From Thalassolituus oleivorans MIL-1 (lineage in GTDB: Bacteria > Pseudomonadota > Gammaproteobacteria > Pseudomonadales > Oceanobacteraceae): a DNA stretch of 64,000 bases. A program made the position numbers and the translations under genes. The DNA is taken from positions 3,430,001 to 3,494,000 of the forward strand of contig NC_020888.1 in assembly GCF_000355675.1 (NCBI RefSeq). Reading direction: 5' to 3'. A model generated the notes under the pieces. The model searched no databases and had not been told where the DNA came from. It worked only from the letters and a program-made list of their open reading frames with translations. This document shows, piece by piece, positions 47,840 to 56,606 of the stretch. Position 1 is the first letter of the stretch, and every line of letters starts with the position of its first letter.

Positions 47840-48946
47840 ATGATTAAACCTTTAATGAAAGTACTCACACTCAGTGCGCTAAGCGCCGCTATATTAACGG
47901 GCTGCAACAACAGCACCAATACCGCATTAAATGGTTCAGTAACCCCCGAAGTAAAACCCATTCCCGTTAAGTTTGTGGTTGTTACTATGTTCGAAATTGG
48001 TGAAGACACCGGCGATACCGCGGGTGAGTTCCAGCTATGGAAGGAGCGCCAGCATCTCGATACCAAATTTGAGTTTGCTAATTCTTATCACGACCTCTAC
48101 ATGAATGAAGAAACCGGCGTGCTAGGCATGGTAACTGGCATAGGCACCTCGCATTCGGCAGGCGCCGCCATGGCTTTAGGTATGGACCCTCGCTTCGACC
48201 TATCGCATGCCTATTGGTTAATCGCCGGTATTGCTGGTATTGATCCAGAAGATGCATCTATTGGTTCTGCCGCTTGGGCTGAATACTTAGTGGATGGCGA
48301 TTTAGCGCACGAAATTGATCCGCGTGAAATGCCAGAGGATTGGGAAACGGGATATTTTGCTCGTTATACTAAGAAGCCATACGATCCGAATAAACCAGCG
48401 CCAACAGGCGAAATGTTACAGTTGAATCCAGAGCTAACAAATTGGGCGTTTGATCTAACCAAAGATATGGTACTTCCTGATTTCGAGAGCTTAGATGAAA
48501 CTCGTAAACTTTATGTTAATCACCCTAACGCTCAGCGCAAACCGTTTGTATTAAAAGGCGACCAACTTGCAGCGATGACATTCTGGCATGGCGAAATAAT
48601 GAATGAATGGGCCAATAAATGGACCGACTACTGGACCGAAGGCAAAGGTGAATTTGTTACCTCAGCTATGGAAGATACAGGCACATTTATGTCTTTATCT
48701 TTCCTCGATAATATCGGCAAGGTCGATAAAGACCGTGTCATGGTATTGCGCACGGGCAGTAACTACACCATGCCACCTCCAGGCGTTACCGCGGCAGAAA
48801 ATCTACTGGCAGAGAACGAGGGCTACGCCGGTTTAGAAGCGTCACTTGAATCTGCCTATGTCGTTGGCACAAAAGTAATGGATACTATTCTCACCAATTG
48901 GGATGTATACAAAGATAAAATCCCAACATCTGCGGATATAAAGTAA
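47840..48946 (+). CDS. NUP-family purine nucleoside-processing lipoprotein
   Basis: 368 residues. Signal with lipobox LTGC (Cys22). The remainder matches purine nucleoside permease/NUP proteins, including VVVTMFEIGEDTGDTAGEFQLW, the GIGTSHSAGAAMALGMDPRFDL region and GIAGIDPEDAS. NUP homologues resemble nucleoside phosphorylases more than membrane transporters, and no membrane helices are seen, so a periplasmic enzyme or binding protein is more likely than a permease. It is the last gene behind the TonB operon (37-base gap). Confidence 0.85.
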   Translation: MIKPLMKVLTLSALSAAILTGCNNSTNTALNGSVTPEVKPIPVKFVVVTMFEIGEDTGDTAGEFQLWKERQHLDTKFEFANSYHDLYMNEETGVLGMVTGIGTSHSAGAAMALGMDPRFDLSHAYWLIAGIAGIDPEDASIGSAAWAEYLVDGDLAHEIDPREMPEDWETGYFARYTKKPYDPNKPAPTGEMLQLNPELTNWAFDLTKDMVLPDFESLDETRKLYVNHPNAQRKPFVLKGDQLAAMTFWHGEIMNEWANKWTDYWTEGKGEFVTSAMEDTGTFMSLSFLDNIGKVDKDRVMVLRTGSNYTMPPPGVTAAENLLAENEGYAGLEASLESAYVVGTKVMDTILTNWDVYKDKIPTSADIK

Positions 48947-48952
48947 TACCTG

Positions 48953-48979
48953 CAGCCTCTAGCGCTAAGCTAGGGGCTG
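48953..48979 (+). terminator. Hairpin after the NUP gene
   Basis: CAGCCTCTAGC, loop GCTAA, GCTAGGGGCTG is a mostly paired 11-bp stem seven bases after the stop. The U-run is absent, so termination strength is uncertain. Confidence 0.5.
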
Positions 48980-49164
48980 AAACACCCATCAATGTGACCC
49001 AATTGGAATCATTCATGTCGTCTTACCTCAATAGAACAAAGGGCTTCTAGTATTGACCATCAAAGATTGGCGAATTCCTACTAGAGCAGAATAGTAAGAA
49101 CAACCCTTACTATTCTACCTATCAAAAGTTTATACTCTTAGCATGGCTATAAGGTATATAGGAC

Positions 49165-49815
49165 ATGACCAACAGAAAATATAAACCCGGTAAAATACGT
49201 GAACGAAATAGTGAAAATATTCTTGCTGCAGCTGAACAAGAGTTTGTATTACATGGATTTAAAGGCACAAGCATGCAAGCCGTCGCCGATCGAGCAGGTG
49301 TAGCGAAGGCAAATATTCACTATTATTTTAAAAATAAAGATAATCTTTACCTCGCTTTACTCGAAAACATTATTGCTAATTGGAACGAAGTATTAGCGGA
49401 TATGTCTGAAGAAAGTGACCCTGCCGATGTGCTAAGTCGCTTTATTCGTACCAAAATTCGCCTATCTTATACCCATCCAAACGCCTCTAAAATTTTTGCG
49501 ATGGAAATTATACAAGGTGCACCTTACTTAAAAAGTCATATAAGTCAGGCCATGCGCCAATGGGTTAAAGATAAATCGACTATCATTCAAAGTTGGATTG
49601 ATCAGGGAAAAATACGTGCGATAGACCCAACTCACTTGATATTTTTGATTTGGTCAGCAACTCAGCACTATGCCGACTTCGACACTCAAGTATTAGAAGT
49701 GACTAACAAGCGCCAATATGAAGAAGATGATATTGAACACATCGGCGACTTCTTAGAAGATATCATTTTGGCCGGTTGCGGCTTAAAGCCACCACCAAAG
49801 GTCAATTTACCTTAG
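49165..49815 (+). CDS. RutR-like TetR-family transcriptional regulator
   Basis: 216 residues. The TetR HTH is in the first about 60 residues (AAEQEFVLHGFKGTSMQAVADRAGVAKANIHYYF). The C-terminal domain shares RutR features: NASKIFAMEI, IDPTHLIFLIW and TQHYADF. E. coli RutR senses uracil and binds TTGACCAnnTGGTCAA, controlling pyrimidine and purine genes. The presence of that very motif upstream of the purine genes makes this the probable master regulator. Its own upstream region has a TTGACCA half-site (49053-49059). It starts an operon with the phosphodiesterase gene 16 bases downstream. Confidence 0.85.
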   Translation: MTNRKYKPGKIRERNSENILAAAEQEFVLHGFKGTSMQAVADRAGVAKANIHYYFKNKDNLYLALLENIIANWNEVLADMSEESDPADVLSRFIRTKIRLSYTHPNASKIFAMEIIQGAPYLKSHISQAMRQWVKDKSTIIQSWIDQGKIRAIDPTHLIFLIWSATQHYADFDTQVLEVTNKRQYEEDDIEHIGDFLEDIILAGCGLKPPPKVNLP

Positions 49816-49831
49816 CGAATGCCCTACACGG

Positions 49832-50845
49832 ATGCTTCCTATGCTGAATTTGGTAAAAATCTTGGTACTTTTTTGCGCTTTAGGATTAAGCACACAAGCC
49901 TTAGCGGCAGAAAAGTTTTGGACCGTGCTGCCATTAGGCACTTCAGGCGGCCTAGCCGAAGGCAACATGTCGTGTTACCTCATCGCGCCAAAAGGCAGCG
50001 ATAAGTTTATTGCCCTTGATGGCGGTACTGTTCGAGAAGGCTTTTACGCCGCTAAAAAATCTGGCGCATTTAATAAATTGGCTTTAACCGATAAGAAAGC
50101 AGCGCTAGAAAATCCACTCAGTTTAATTCACGCTTATTTAATATCTCATGCTCACCTTGATCATATCGCAGGGATGATCATTAATTCGCCCGAAGATACC
50201 AAAAAACCAATTTTAGCGCAGACGAATGTCATCAACGATTTAAAAGACTATATTTTTAATTGGCGAATTTTCGCTAACTTCGCTGACCAAGGTACTGCGC
50301 CGCTACTGAATAAATATGAATACTGGGATATGAGTCATGGTCGTGAACTACCCATTCCAGATACCAAAATGTCGGTTCGAATTTTTCCTCTTAGCCATGT
50401 TGAGCATGGTGCATCAACGGCATTTTTAATCCACTCTGATAATCACTACGCTCTTTACTTAGGCGACACCGGCGATGATAAACCCGAAAATTCTGAGCTA
50501 CTAAAGCAGCTTTGGATCGAGGTTGCGCCGCTCATTAAAAGCAAAAAATTAGATGGAATTTTTATCGAGTCGTCTTACCTAAATGGCCGCCCCGACAAAC
50601 TACTTTTTGGCCATATGACGCCGAGCTGGCTGCTGCATTCATTGCACGAGCTAGCCACTATTACTAATCCGAAAGATCCCAAACAGTCGCTAAAAGATCT
50701 AACAATCGTGGTAACGCACATTAAACCCGATGCGAGCCTTGATGGCATGAAGATAGTGAAAGAGATGAAATCTCAGATAAATGCATTAAATGATCTGGGT
50801 GTTAAGTTTGTCATTCCTGAGCAAGGTAATATCCTCGAATTTTAA
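49832..50845 (+). CDS. Periplasmic class II 3',5'-cyclic-nucleotide phosphodiesterase
   Basis: 337 residues; ATG at 49841 (Met4) is an equally plausible start. Signal peptide to about residue 26 (STQALAA). The class II PDE pattern (CpdP of Vibrio fischeri) is clear: PLGTSGGLAEGNMSCYL, the metal-binding SHAHLDH at 105-111, later SHVEHGAS and an acidic GDTGDD. It should hydrolyse extracellular cAMP or cGMP to the nucleotide 5'-monophosphate. Placement in this cluster makes it a supplier of AMP or GMP for scavenging rather than a cytoplasmic signalling enzyme. Confidence 0.88.
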   Translation: MLPMLNLVKILVLFCALGLSTQALAAEKFWTVLPLGTSGGLAEGNMSCYLIAPKGSDKFIALDGGTVREGFYAAKKSGAFNKLALTDKKAALENPLSLIHAYLISHAHLDHIAGMIINSPEDTKKPILAQTNVINDLKDYIFNWRIFANFADQGTAPLLNKYEYWDMSHGRELPIPDTKMSVRIFPLSHVEHGASTAFLIHSDNHYALYLGDTGDDKPENSELLKQLWIEVAPLIKSKKLDGIFIESSYLNGRPDKLLFGHMTPSWLLHSLHELATITNPKDPKQSLKDLTIVVTHIKPDASLDGMKIVKEMKSQINALNDLGVKFVIPEQGNILEF

Positions 50846-50978
50846 AAAATGAGGTGCTATATTAGCGGCTTATTCTTGGCAGATTAACACGCAAGTCACT
50901 GCCATGTACCAGCACGATAACGGTTGGGGCATGGCTACAGTTGTATCTATGGCCCATTCTCTGGATATGGGAACTTGT

Positions 50979-52328
50979 ATGACAACACTTTGGATTCGTA
51001 ATCCGCGCGCAATATTCACCGCTAACCACTCAGACGCCAGTAATGGCATCGTCATCATCGACGGCATAATCCAAGAACTGGTCGGATTAGGGCAAAAGCC
51101 TACGCATATTATTGATCAAGAATGGGATGCCGCTGAGCATGTCGTTCTGCCGGGATTAATTAACACCCATCACCACTTTTACCAAACTCTAACCCGCGCT
51201 TGCCCACCAGCACTCAATAAAAAGCTATTTCCTTGGCTACAAACCTTATATCCGATTTGGGCTAAATTAACCCCAGATGCGCATCAGGTAGCGACCGAAC
51301 TAGCCATGGTGGAGCTATTGCTATCCGGCTGCACAACCGTTGCAGATCATCATTATTTATTTCCCGCGTGCTTAGAAAATGCCATTGATATTCAAGCCAA
51401 TACGGCATTGGCGCTGGGCATGCGTGCAACCTTAACGCGCGGTTCTATGAGCCTAAGCCAAAAAGATGGTGGCCTGCCCCCTGAGTCGGTCGTACAAACA
51501 GAAAAAACCATACTCGCCGATAGCGAGCGTTTAATTCGTCAGTATCATCAACAAGATAAAGACGGCTTACTGGAAGTGGCTTTAGCTCCCTGCTCGCCAT
51601 TCTCGGTCACACCCGACATTATGATTGCTAGTGCCGAATTAGCGGAAACATACCAAGTTAGGTTGCATACCCATTTGGCCGAAACCGAAGACGAAAATGC
51701 GTTTTGCTTGCAACGCTTTGGGCAACGCCCGTTAGATTATCTCGACGCCGTTGGTTGGCTCCATGATCGTACTTGGCTTGCCCACGGTATACATTTCAAC
51801 GAAGAAGAAATTCAACGCTTAGGAGCCGCCCAAACTGGAATTTGTCACTGTCCGTCATCAAATATGGTTTTGGCATCCGGAATTTGTCGAATTAACGAAC
51901 TAAAAGCTGCTGGCGCACCAGTGGGCTTAGGTGTTGATGGCAGCGCTTCCAACGACCACAGCAATTTAATGCAAGAAGTTCGTCAGGCACTCCTCATTCA
52001 GCGTCTGCGTTATGAAGCCGATGAGTTTACCCATACCGATGCATTAACACTGGCAACCAAAGGCTCTGCGCAAGTATTAGGACGCAATGATATCGGCGAA
52101 ATAGCTGTTGGCAAACGAGCCGATCTAGCGCTCTTTAAATTAGATGAACCCCGTTTTAGCGGCGCTCACGACCCTCTGGCGGCCTTGGTATTATGCGGTG
52201 CCAGCCAAGCGGATGCAGTGATGATAGGAGGACATTGGAAAGTAAAAAACAAGCAATGGCTAGGGGGGAATATTACCGAACTGATGCTACGCCACAGTCG
52301 GGCATCAAAAACGCTTTTTTCTGTTTAG
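50979..52328 (+). CDS. 8-Oxoguanine deaminase (amidohydrolase)
   Basis: 449 residues from the ATG at 50979 (GGGA upstream); open frame before it lacks support. Metal-binding HxH lies in NTHHHFYQ (64-66), then HTHLAETEDE, AHGIHF and the Asp of GVDGSASND. The 8-oxoguanine deaminase subgroup, close to hydroxydechloroatrazine hydrolases, is indicated by GSASNDHSNLM and NMVLASGI. The product would be urate, which enters the PuuD pathway here. No other amidohydrolase beside it except guaD, so the two cover guanine and its oxidised form. Confidence 0.85.
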   Translation: MTTLWIRNPRAIFTANHSDASNGIVIIDGIIQELVGLGQKPTHIIDQEWDAAEHVVLPGLINTHHHFYQTLTRACPPALNKKLFPWLQTLYPIWAKLTPDAHQVATELAMVELLLSGCTTVADHHYLFPACLENAIDIQANTALALGMRATLTRGSMSLSQKDGGLPPESVVQTEKTILADSERLIRQYHQQDKDGLLEVALAPCSPFSVTPDIMIASAELAETYQVRLHTHLAETEDENAFCLQRFGQRPLDYLDAVGWLHDRTWLAHGIHFNEEEIQRLGAAQTGICHCPSSNMVLASGICRINELKAAGAPVGLGVDGSASNDHSNLMQEVRQALLIQRLRYEADEFTHTDALTLATKGSAQVLGRNDIGEIAVGKRADLALFKLDEPRFSGAHDPLAALVLCGASQADAVMIGGHWKVKNKQWLGGNITELMLRHSRASKTLFSV

Positions 52329-52340
52329 ATATCAGCCACA

Positions 52341-52365
52341 AAAAGCCGGAATAAATCCGGCTTTT
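52341..52365. terminator. Bidirectional terminator between the 8-oxoguanine deaminase and PepSY genes
   Basis: AAAAGCCGGA, loop ATAAA, TCCGGCTTTT. A- and T-runs are part of the stem ends, so both convergent genes are served. Confidence 0.9.
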
Positions 52366-52387
52366 AATCAAACATACAGTCAATAAT

Positions 52388-52927
52388 TTACAGTAAAGCA
52401 AGCACTACAAAAACCAGAAGACCAGCACCACTCAGAACCATTGTCTTTTGCTTTAGCATGGGTGACTGCAATCCAAGATACAAACCCGATAACATGATCA
52501 AGATTAAGGCCGCGGCAAACGCCTTCTCTAACCATTTGTAGAGGCTAGGGCCATGGCCTTTGTGCAGTTCCATTAAGCTGGCCTGCAAATCTGGCGACAT
52601 GGCGGTAATTTCGACACCATCGGCTAGATTTTTAATTTGGTAGTAGTCACGGCTAGTTGGACGAGTTTGTGCTTCATTGCCACGACCCTTTACGTATTCG
52701 AAGTCTGCGTCAATACCGGCCTGCTTGAGTAAAGTGCGAACCTGATCATCAAGTGCAGCGCTATCCTTAGTTAGCTGCACATTAGCAACAACAATGGAGT
52801 CTCCTCGCGTCATCTCACCTTTAACACCAAATAGATACAAACCACCAGACGCTGCCATTATGACGATAATAGGGGCGAAAAAGGCGGCTAAGTATAAGTG
52901 TATAGTTACCAGCAACTTGCGTGACAT
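52388..52927 (-). CDS. PepSY-domain inner-membrane protein
   Basis: 179 residues. An N-terminal helix (HLYLAAFFAPIIVIMAASGGLYLFG), a periplasmic PepSY-like region, and two C-terminal helices (ALILIMLSGLYLG, LSGAGLLVFVVLALL). HKGHGPSLYKWLEK is typical of PepSY-associated TM proteins. These often accompany iron uptake; a possible Fur box lies upstream. Function is not known, and no siderophore genes are adjacent. Confidence 0.8.
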   Translation of the reverse strand: MSRKLLVTIHLYLAAFFAPIIVIMAASGGLYLFGVKGEMTRGDSIVVANVQLTKDSAALDDQVRTLLKQAGIDADFEYVKGRGNEAQTRPTSRDYYQIKNLADGVEITAMSPDLQASLMELHKGHGPSLYKWLEKAFAAALILIMLSGLYLGLQSPMLKQKTMVLSGAGLLVFVVLALL

Positions 52928-52949
52928 AATTCTAGCTCCGATATGAATT

Positions 52950-52964
52950 TATTATTGATTATCA
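52950..52964 (-). promoter_or_regulatory. Candidate Fur box before the PepSY gene
   Basis: On the minus strand TGATAAT-C-AATAATA compares with the 7-1-7 model TGATAATnATTATCA: the first half is perfect and the second matches 4 of 7. It lies 23-37 bases before the start codon, overlapping the expected promoter. The call is by eye. Confidence 0.4.
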
Positions 52965-53079
52965 CTTAATTAAGTATTACTTGCATGCACGAGATCATGA
53001 TTATGCAAATCAACTGTTGATTTACATCTATTTAATCACGACTGCTATCAGTCATTAGTCTCACACGCTCAGATTACCG

Positions 53080-53928
53080 CTAGACTAATGCCTCAGCCCA
53101 ACATGTAATTAATTTGTCACCCTCTTCTCTCCCCATCGCATAAGCATCATTTAAGATATCAAGATCGGTCGTAAACTGACCAGCAACGAAGCTTTCAGGT
53201 GGACAGACTTCAACCACTTCACAATCATCTGGAGGGTTACGAATAAAATCGAGGGCTTGATTGTACTCGGCATGGCGCTGCTGCAATCGTCGAGCAACCG
53301 CCGGATACTGCTTTAACAAGTAGGGAAACAAAGCTCGCAAACGATATGCTTGCTTACGATAAGAAGACGGGTTCGAGCGCACCACCACAATTTTTCGTGC
53401 ACCTTGACGATAAGCTTCGGCGACCGGCAAGGAGTCTGCAACACCGCCATCTAGCCAATCATGGCCGCGAAAGCTCACGCGATTTTTAAAGGCAATTGGC
53501 ATATTCGCAGAGCACTTTATCGCTTGAAATAGTTCTTCTGAGGTTGGCTCAATGTAGTGCGCTTCCGCAGTATCGGCTTCTGTCATAACCACAAAAAACC
53601 GAGTTTTTTTTGCAGCAATGGCATCAAGGCCAATATCTAAATCACGCTCCGTAACGTCCCAAAGCCAATCGATATCAATTAAGTGTCCACCCATTAAAAA
53701 GCGTCTTACGCTTTTGAATTCGGGCCGACGGCAGTAGTCCGTAATCACTTTATAATTACGACCAACTTTACCGCCCAAATAAGCAGCAGCATTAGATGCA
53801 CCGGCGGAAACACCGTAGCAAAAATCAAAAGGATAAAAATCCTTTTCAATAAATACATCAAGCAAGCCCGCACTAAAAATACCGCGCATGGCTCCACCTT
53901 CAATAATGAGGGCACTGGGAGAATTCAT
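53080..53928 (-). CDS. Patatin-like phospholipase (RssA/YjjU type)
   Basis: 282 residues. The oxyanion-hole GGAMRG is at 11-16, nucleophile Ser41 in GVSAG, and catalytic Asp160 in DGG (WLDGGVADS). The Ser-Asp dyad is complete. These enzymes deacylate lipids; the physiological substrate is unknown. It has no signal peptide. It stands between a hairpin and the PepSY gene, on the same strand. Confidence 0.88.
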   Translation of the reverse strand: MNSPSALIIEGGAMRGIFSAGLLDVFIEKDFYPFDFCYGVSAGASNAAAYLGGKVGRNYKVITDYCRRPEFKSVRRFLMGGHLIDIDWLWDVTERDLDIGLDAIAAKKTRFFVVMTEADTAEAHYIEPTSEELFQAIKCSANMPIAFKNRVSFRGHDWLDGGVADSLPVAEAYRQGARKIVVVRSNPSSYRKQAYRLRALFPYLLKQYPAVARRLQQRHAEYNQALDFIRNPPDDCEVVEVCPPESFVAGQFTTDLDILNDAYAMGREEGDKLITCWAEALV

Positions 53929-53947
53929 CTATGAGTACACCACGACA

Positions 53948-53979
53948 ATAGGTGGGGCTGGTTTCCTAGCCCCACCTAT
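53948..53979 (-). terminator. Hairpin between the alcohol dehydrogenase and patatin genes
   Basis: ATAGGTGGGGCT (53948-53959), 8-base loop, AGCCCCACCTAT (53968-53979): a 12-bp perfect GC-rich stem downstream of the alcohol dehydrogenase. On the minus strand the 3' side lacks a T-run, so it may be a moderate terminator that stabilises the 3' end. Confidence 0.65.
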
Positions 53980-54009
53980 ATTTTCACTAGAGTAATAACA
54001 ACAATCGAA

Positions 54010-55017
54010 TTAACTTCCGACTTTCAGCACCACACGATAGCGTGGACTGCCGTTTTCTAAGCGCTCAATAGCCTTATTCACATCGGCAATATCAAACACC
54101 TCAACTTGCGGAGCAATGCTATGACGAGCCGCAAACTCAAGCATCTGCGCAATCGTCGCAGGACTACCAACCGGTGATGAAGACACAGAACGCTGACCGC
54201 CCATGAGCGCCATCACGCTAATCGACATTGGTTCTAATACAGCACCCAACAAGTGCAATCGACCTTTCGGCTTCAAGGTACTGATGTAACCGTTCCAATC
54301 GAGCGTCACGTTAACCGTAGAAAGGATTAAGTCGAAGCGACCGGCGGCTTCTTTTAACGCGCTTTTATCACGCGAATCGAGTGTGTGATGAGCACCGAGA
54401 TCAAGCGCTTCTGTGCGCTTCGCTTCAGACGAGGTAAATGCCGTAACTTCACAGCCCCAAGCATTTAAAAACTGCACCGCCATATGGCCCAAGCCACCGA
54501 TGCCAATCACAGCGACTTTAGCCGTTGGCTTCAGTTCAAACTGCACCATAGGGTTATAAACCGTAATACCACCACAGAACAGTGGCCCAGCACTTTCGCT
54601 GGAAAGATCATCAGGAAGAGCAACAACACTGGCAGCTTGCGCACGCACTTTATCAGCGAAGCCACCATGACGACCCACAATCGTGCCTTGCGCACTGCGG
54701 CAAAGATTGTGATCACCTTCCATGCAGGTACCGCAATCTAAACAATAACTAGAATGCCAGCCCAAACCCACGCGATCACCGACATTGAATTTCTTCACAT
54801 GCTCGCCCACGGCACTGATGCGCCCAGCCACTTCATGACCCGGCACGAAAGGATACTGGGTAATACCCCATTCGTTGTTCAGCATGGATAAATCGCTATG
54901 GCAGATACCACAGTACTCAACCGCAATCTCGACATCATGAGCACCCAGTGGACCTGGATCATATTCGTACGAACGCAGTTCACCACCAGCTTCTAGAGCA
55001 GCATAAGCTTTAATCAT
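54010..55017 (-). CDS. Zinc-dependent alcohol dehydrogenase (YahK/cinnamyl-type, NADP-dependent)
   Basis: 335 residues. Catalytic zinc ligands Cys36 (CGICHSD) and His61 (PGHE), structural zinc Cys92, 95, 98 and 106. Nucleotide motif VIGIGGLGHMAVQ. The YahK-type SSSPVGSPATIAQML after MGGQRSV points to NADPH-dependent broad aldehyde reduction. It has no clear pathway partner in the window. Its promoter region faces the collar-like protein gene. Confidence 0.9.
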   Translation of the reverse strand: MIKAYAALEAGGELRSYEYDPGPLGAHDVEIAVEYCGICHSDLSMLNNEWGITQYPFVPGHEVAGRISAVGEHVKKFNVGDRVGLGWHSSYCLDCGTCMEGDHNLCRSAQGTIVGRHGGFADKVRAQAASVVALPDDLSSESAGPLFCGGITVYNPMVQFELKPTAKVAVIGIGGLGHMAVQFLNAWGCEVTAFTSSEAKRTEALDLGAHHTLDSRDKSALKEAAGRFDLILSTVNVTLDWNGYISTLKPKGRLHLLGAVLEPMSISVMALMGGQRSVSSSPVGSPATIAQMLEFAARHSIAPQVEVFDIADVNKAIERLENGSPRYRVVLKVGS

Positions 55018-55345
55018 TGGAATCTCCTATGCGCCGCATCGGCCTATGCCGAAAAGAACGCCATACAATTGATAAATAGTGAGGTAGGCCAACAGATTAG
55101 CCTAGTTGGAATGGCTCTATTAAGACCAGCAACTGACTATTTAGCAAGCCAACAGAGATTGCCATGATTGGAACAGTCGCCATCGCATATACGACAAAGC
55201 CGTCATCACTACAAATTATGTCGCTAAATGACATAACCCTTCATACTTTTGAACGATGAATTGCTCCTAGGTATTGTGTATTTCTACTACCTAATTATTA
55301 ACTCTTGATAACGCCATCTAGAAGAGATCACTCATGGAGCTAGCA
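55018..55345. other. 328-base divergent region between the alcohol dehydrogenase and the collar-like protein genes
   Basis: It contains a perfect dyad TTATGTC (55216-55222), GCTAAAT, GACATAA (55230-55236), a possible operator for either gene. No further gene is evident. Confidence 0.6.
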
Positions 55346-56566
55346 ATGAAGTACCTACCGGTAGGAATAATAATCGCATCGAGCCTGATGAATCCAATTC
55401 CCGTGTTAGCGACTACCAACGATGCTCAAATGGTGGCTTTTTTTCCGATTGAGTCTGAAGTCTGCCCAACTGGCTGGAGTGAATACAAGCCGGCCAAAGG
55501 CTACCTAATTCGAGGGACCGATAATACTTCCCTCATAGGTGCTCAAAAGGGCGATGCAATACACGATGCCCAGGCACCGCTGCATCAGCATAAGTTGGAC
55601 GATACGCTCCCTCTTCGTCGAATTGGAAATAACATCTTTGGCGGTCCACATCAGCGGATTACAACCATTGAAGTGTCCGTCAATGGCTCAACCAGTCATT
55701 CCGACGGTGCAATGCCTTATGTGCAATATCTAACATGCCAAGAAGACAAGCCTGCGGTTCATGAACCGTCACTCAGCATCTTTTTGCCTAAGAATACCGT
55801 TCAGTGGTTTACCGGCGGGGCATGCCCTACTGGATGGGCGCTGTACGAACCACTTATTGGAGGGTCAGGACGGACTGCGTTACCCCTACCACGCGATGCG
55901 GTCGCCACGGCGGCGGCTGCGATAGTCGATGGCGGTAATAGTCAAAACCATGAGCATAATCTGTTCTTCAACATGCCCGATAAAGAACACAATATTAAAT
56001 TGATGGTCAACAGCACCGACGACTCCTATTTTATTAATATTTTTAAAAAAACAGATTTCGCCCAAGCAGCCATTCCACAAATAGAGCGGTTAAGCGCGAA
56101 AGGGATACGTAGCGATATAAAAGCGGGTTCCCCCGATGTATTAATTCCTTATACCTATTTGCGCCCCTGCCAAAAAACCAGCGACACCATTAATATTTCA
56201 GAGCTTCCTGCGGGCATGGGAACCTTCACCAAAAGCTTCGCTTGCCCGTCAGGATTGTATAATGTGGCCTCTGCTGCGGGCCGCTTCCCTGTCGGTTTAC
56301 CACCGCGAAATGCAGGAGATCCAGATCCATTAAGTGGCACAGCTTTTGGGGCTGCAGCGCTTAAATCCGAGCAAAGACCAACGCATTTACATACCGTCGA
56401 TATTCCAGTAGCACTCAGCGCGTGGGGGATAGATACCACCACTTTTCTACCAACCAATCGCTTTAAAGGCCTATCCCCTGGCGCGTCGAAGCTGGAAGGT
56501 GAAACCGACACGACCTCGATGACTTTTCCCTATGTCCAGCTGAAATTCTGCAAGGTTCCAGAATAA
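55346..56566 (+). CDS. Secreted three-module protein with phage-collar-like repeats, unknown function
   Basis: 406 residues from the ATG at 55346 (GGAG upstream); the ATG at 55334 is an alternative. Signal peptide to about residue 22. Three tandem modules follow, each opening with CPxG (CPTGWSEY, CPTGWALY, CPSGLYNV), carrying a Gly-rich R(G/F) strand, an HxH pair (LHQHKL, NHEHNL, THLHTV) and closing with a PYVQ/PYTY strand then Cys (YLTCQ, LRPCQ, LKFCK). Modules one and three are most alike. The pattern recalls tail-collar or tail-fibre tips, which bind metal through His, but no phage genes are near. The next gene starts 40 bases downstream. Confidence 0.7.
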   Translation: MKYLPVGIIIASSLMNPIPVLATTNDAQMVAFFPIESEVCPTGWSEYKPAKGYLIRGTDNTSLIGAQKGDAIHDAQAPLHQHKLDDTLPLRRIGNNIFGGPHQRITTIEVSVNGSTSHSDGAMPYVQYLTCQEDKPAVHEPSLSIFLPKNTVQWFTGGACPTGWALYEPLIGGSGRTALPLPRDAVATAAAAIVDGGNSQNHEHNLFFNMPDKEHNIKLMVNSTDDSYFINIFKKTDFAQAAIPQIERLSAKGIRSDIKAGSPDVLIPYTYLRPCQKTSDTINISELPAGMGTFTKSFACPSGLYNVASAAGRFPVGLPPRNAGDPDPLSGTAFGAAALKSEQRPTHLHTVDIPVALSAWGIDTTTFLPTNRFKGLSPGASKLEGETDTTSMTFPYVQLKFCKVPE

Positions 56567-56606
56567 TCCCATACCGCCAATCATACTTAGCAAGGAATAG
56601 CATACG

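Noticed and set aside
49005-49060. Full RutR operator before the regulator gene
   Set aside because: Only a TTGACCA half-site (49053) and a misspaced TGACCC-AAT-TGG are present, not enough to call autoregulation.
55346-56566. Phage tail-fibre gene
   Set aside because: The repeats resemble collar tips, but there is a signal peptide and no phage neighbours.
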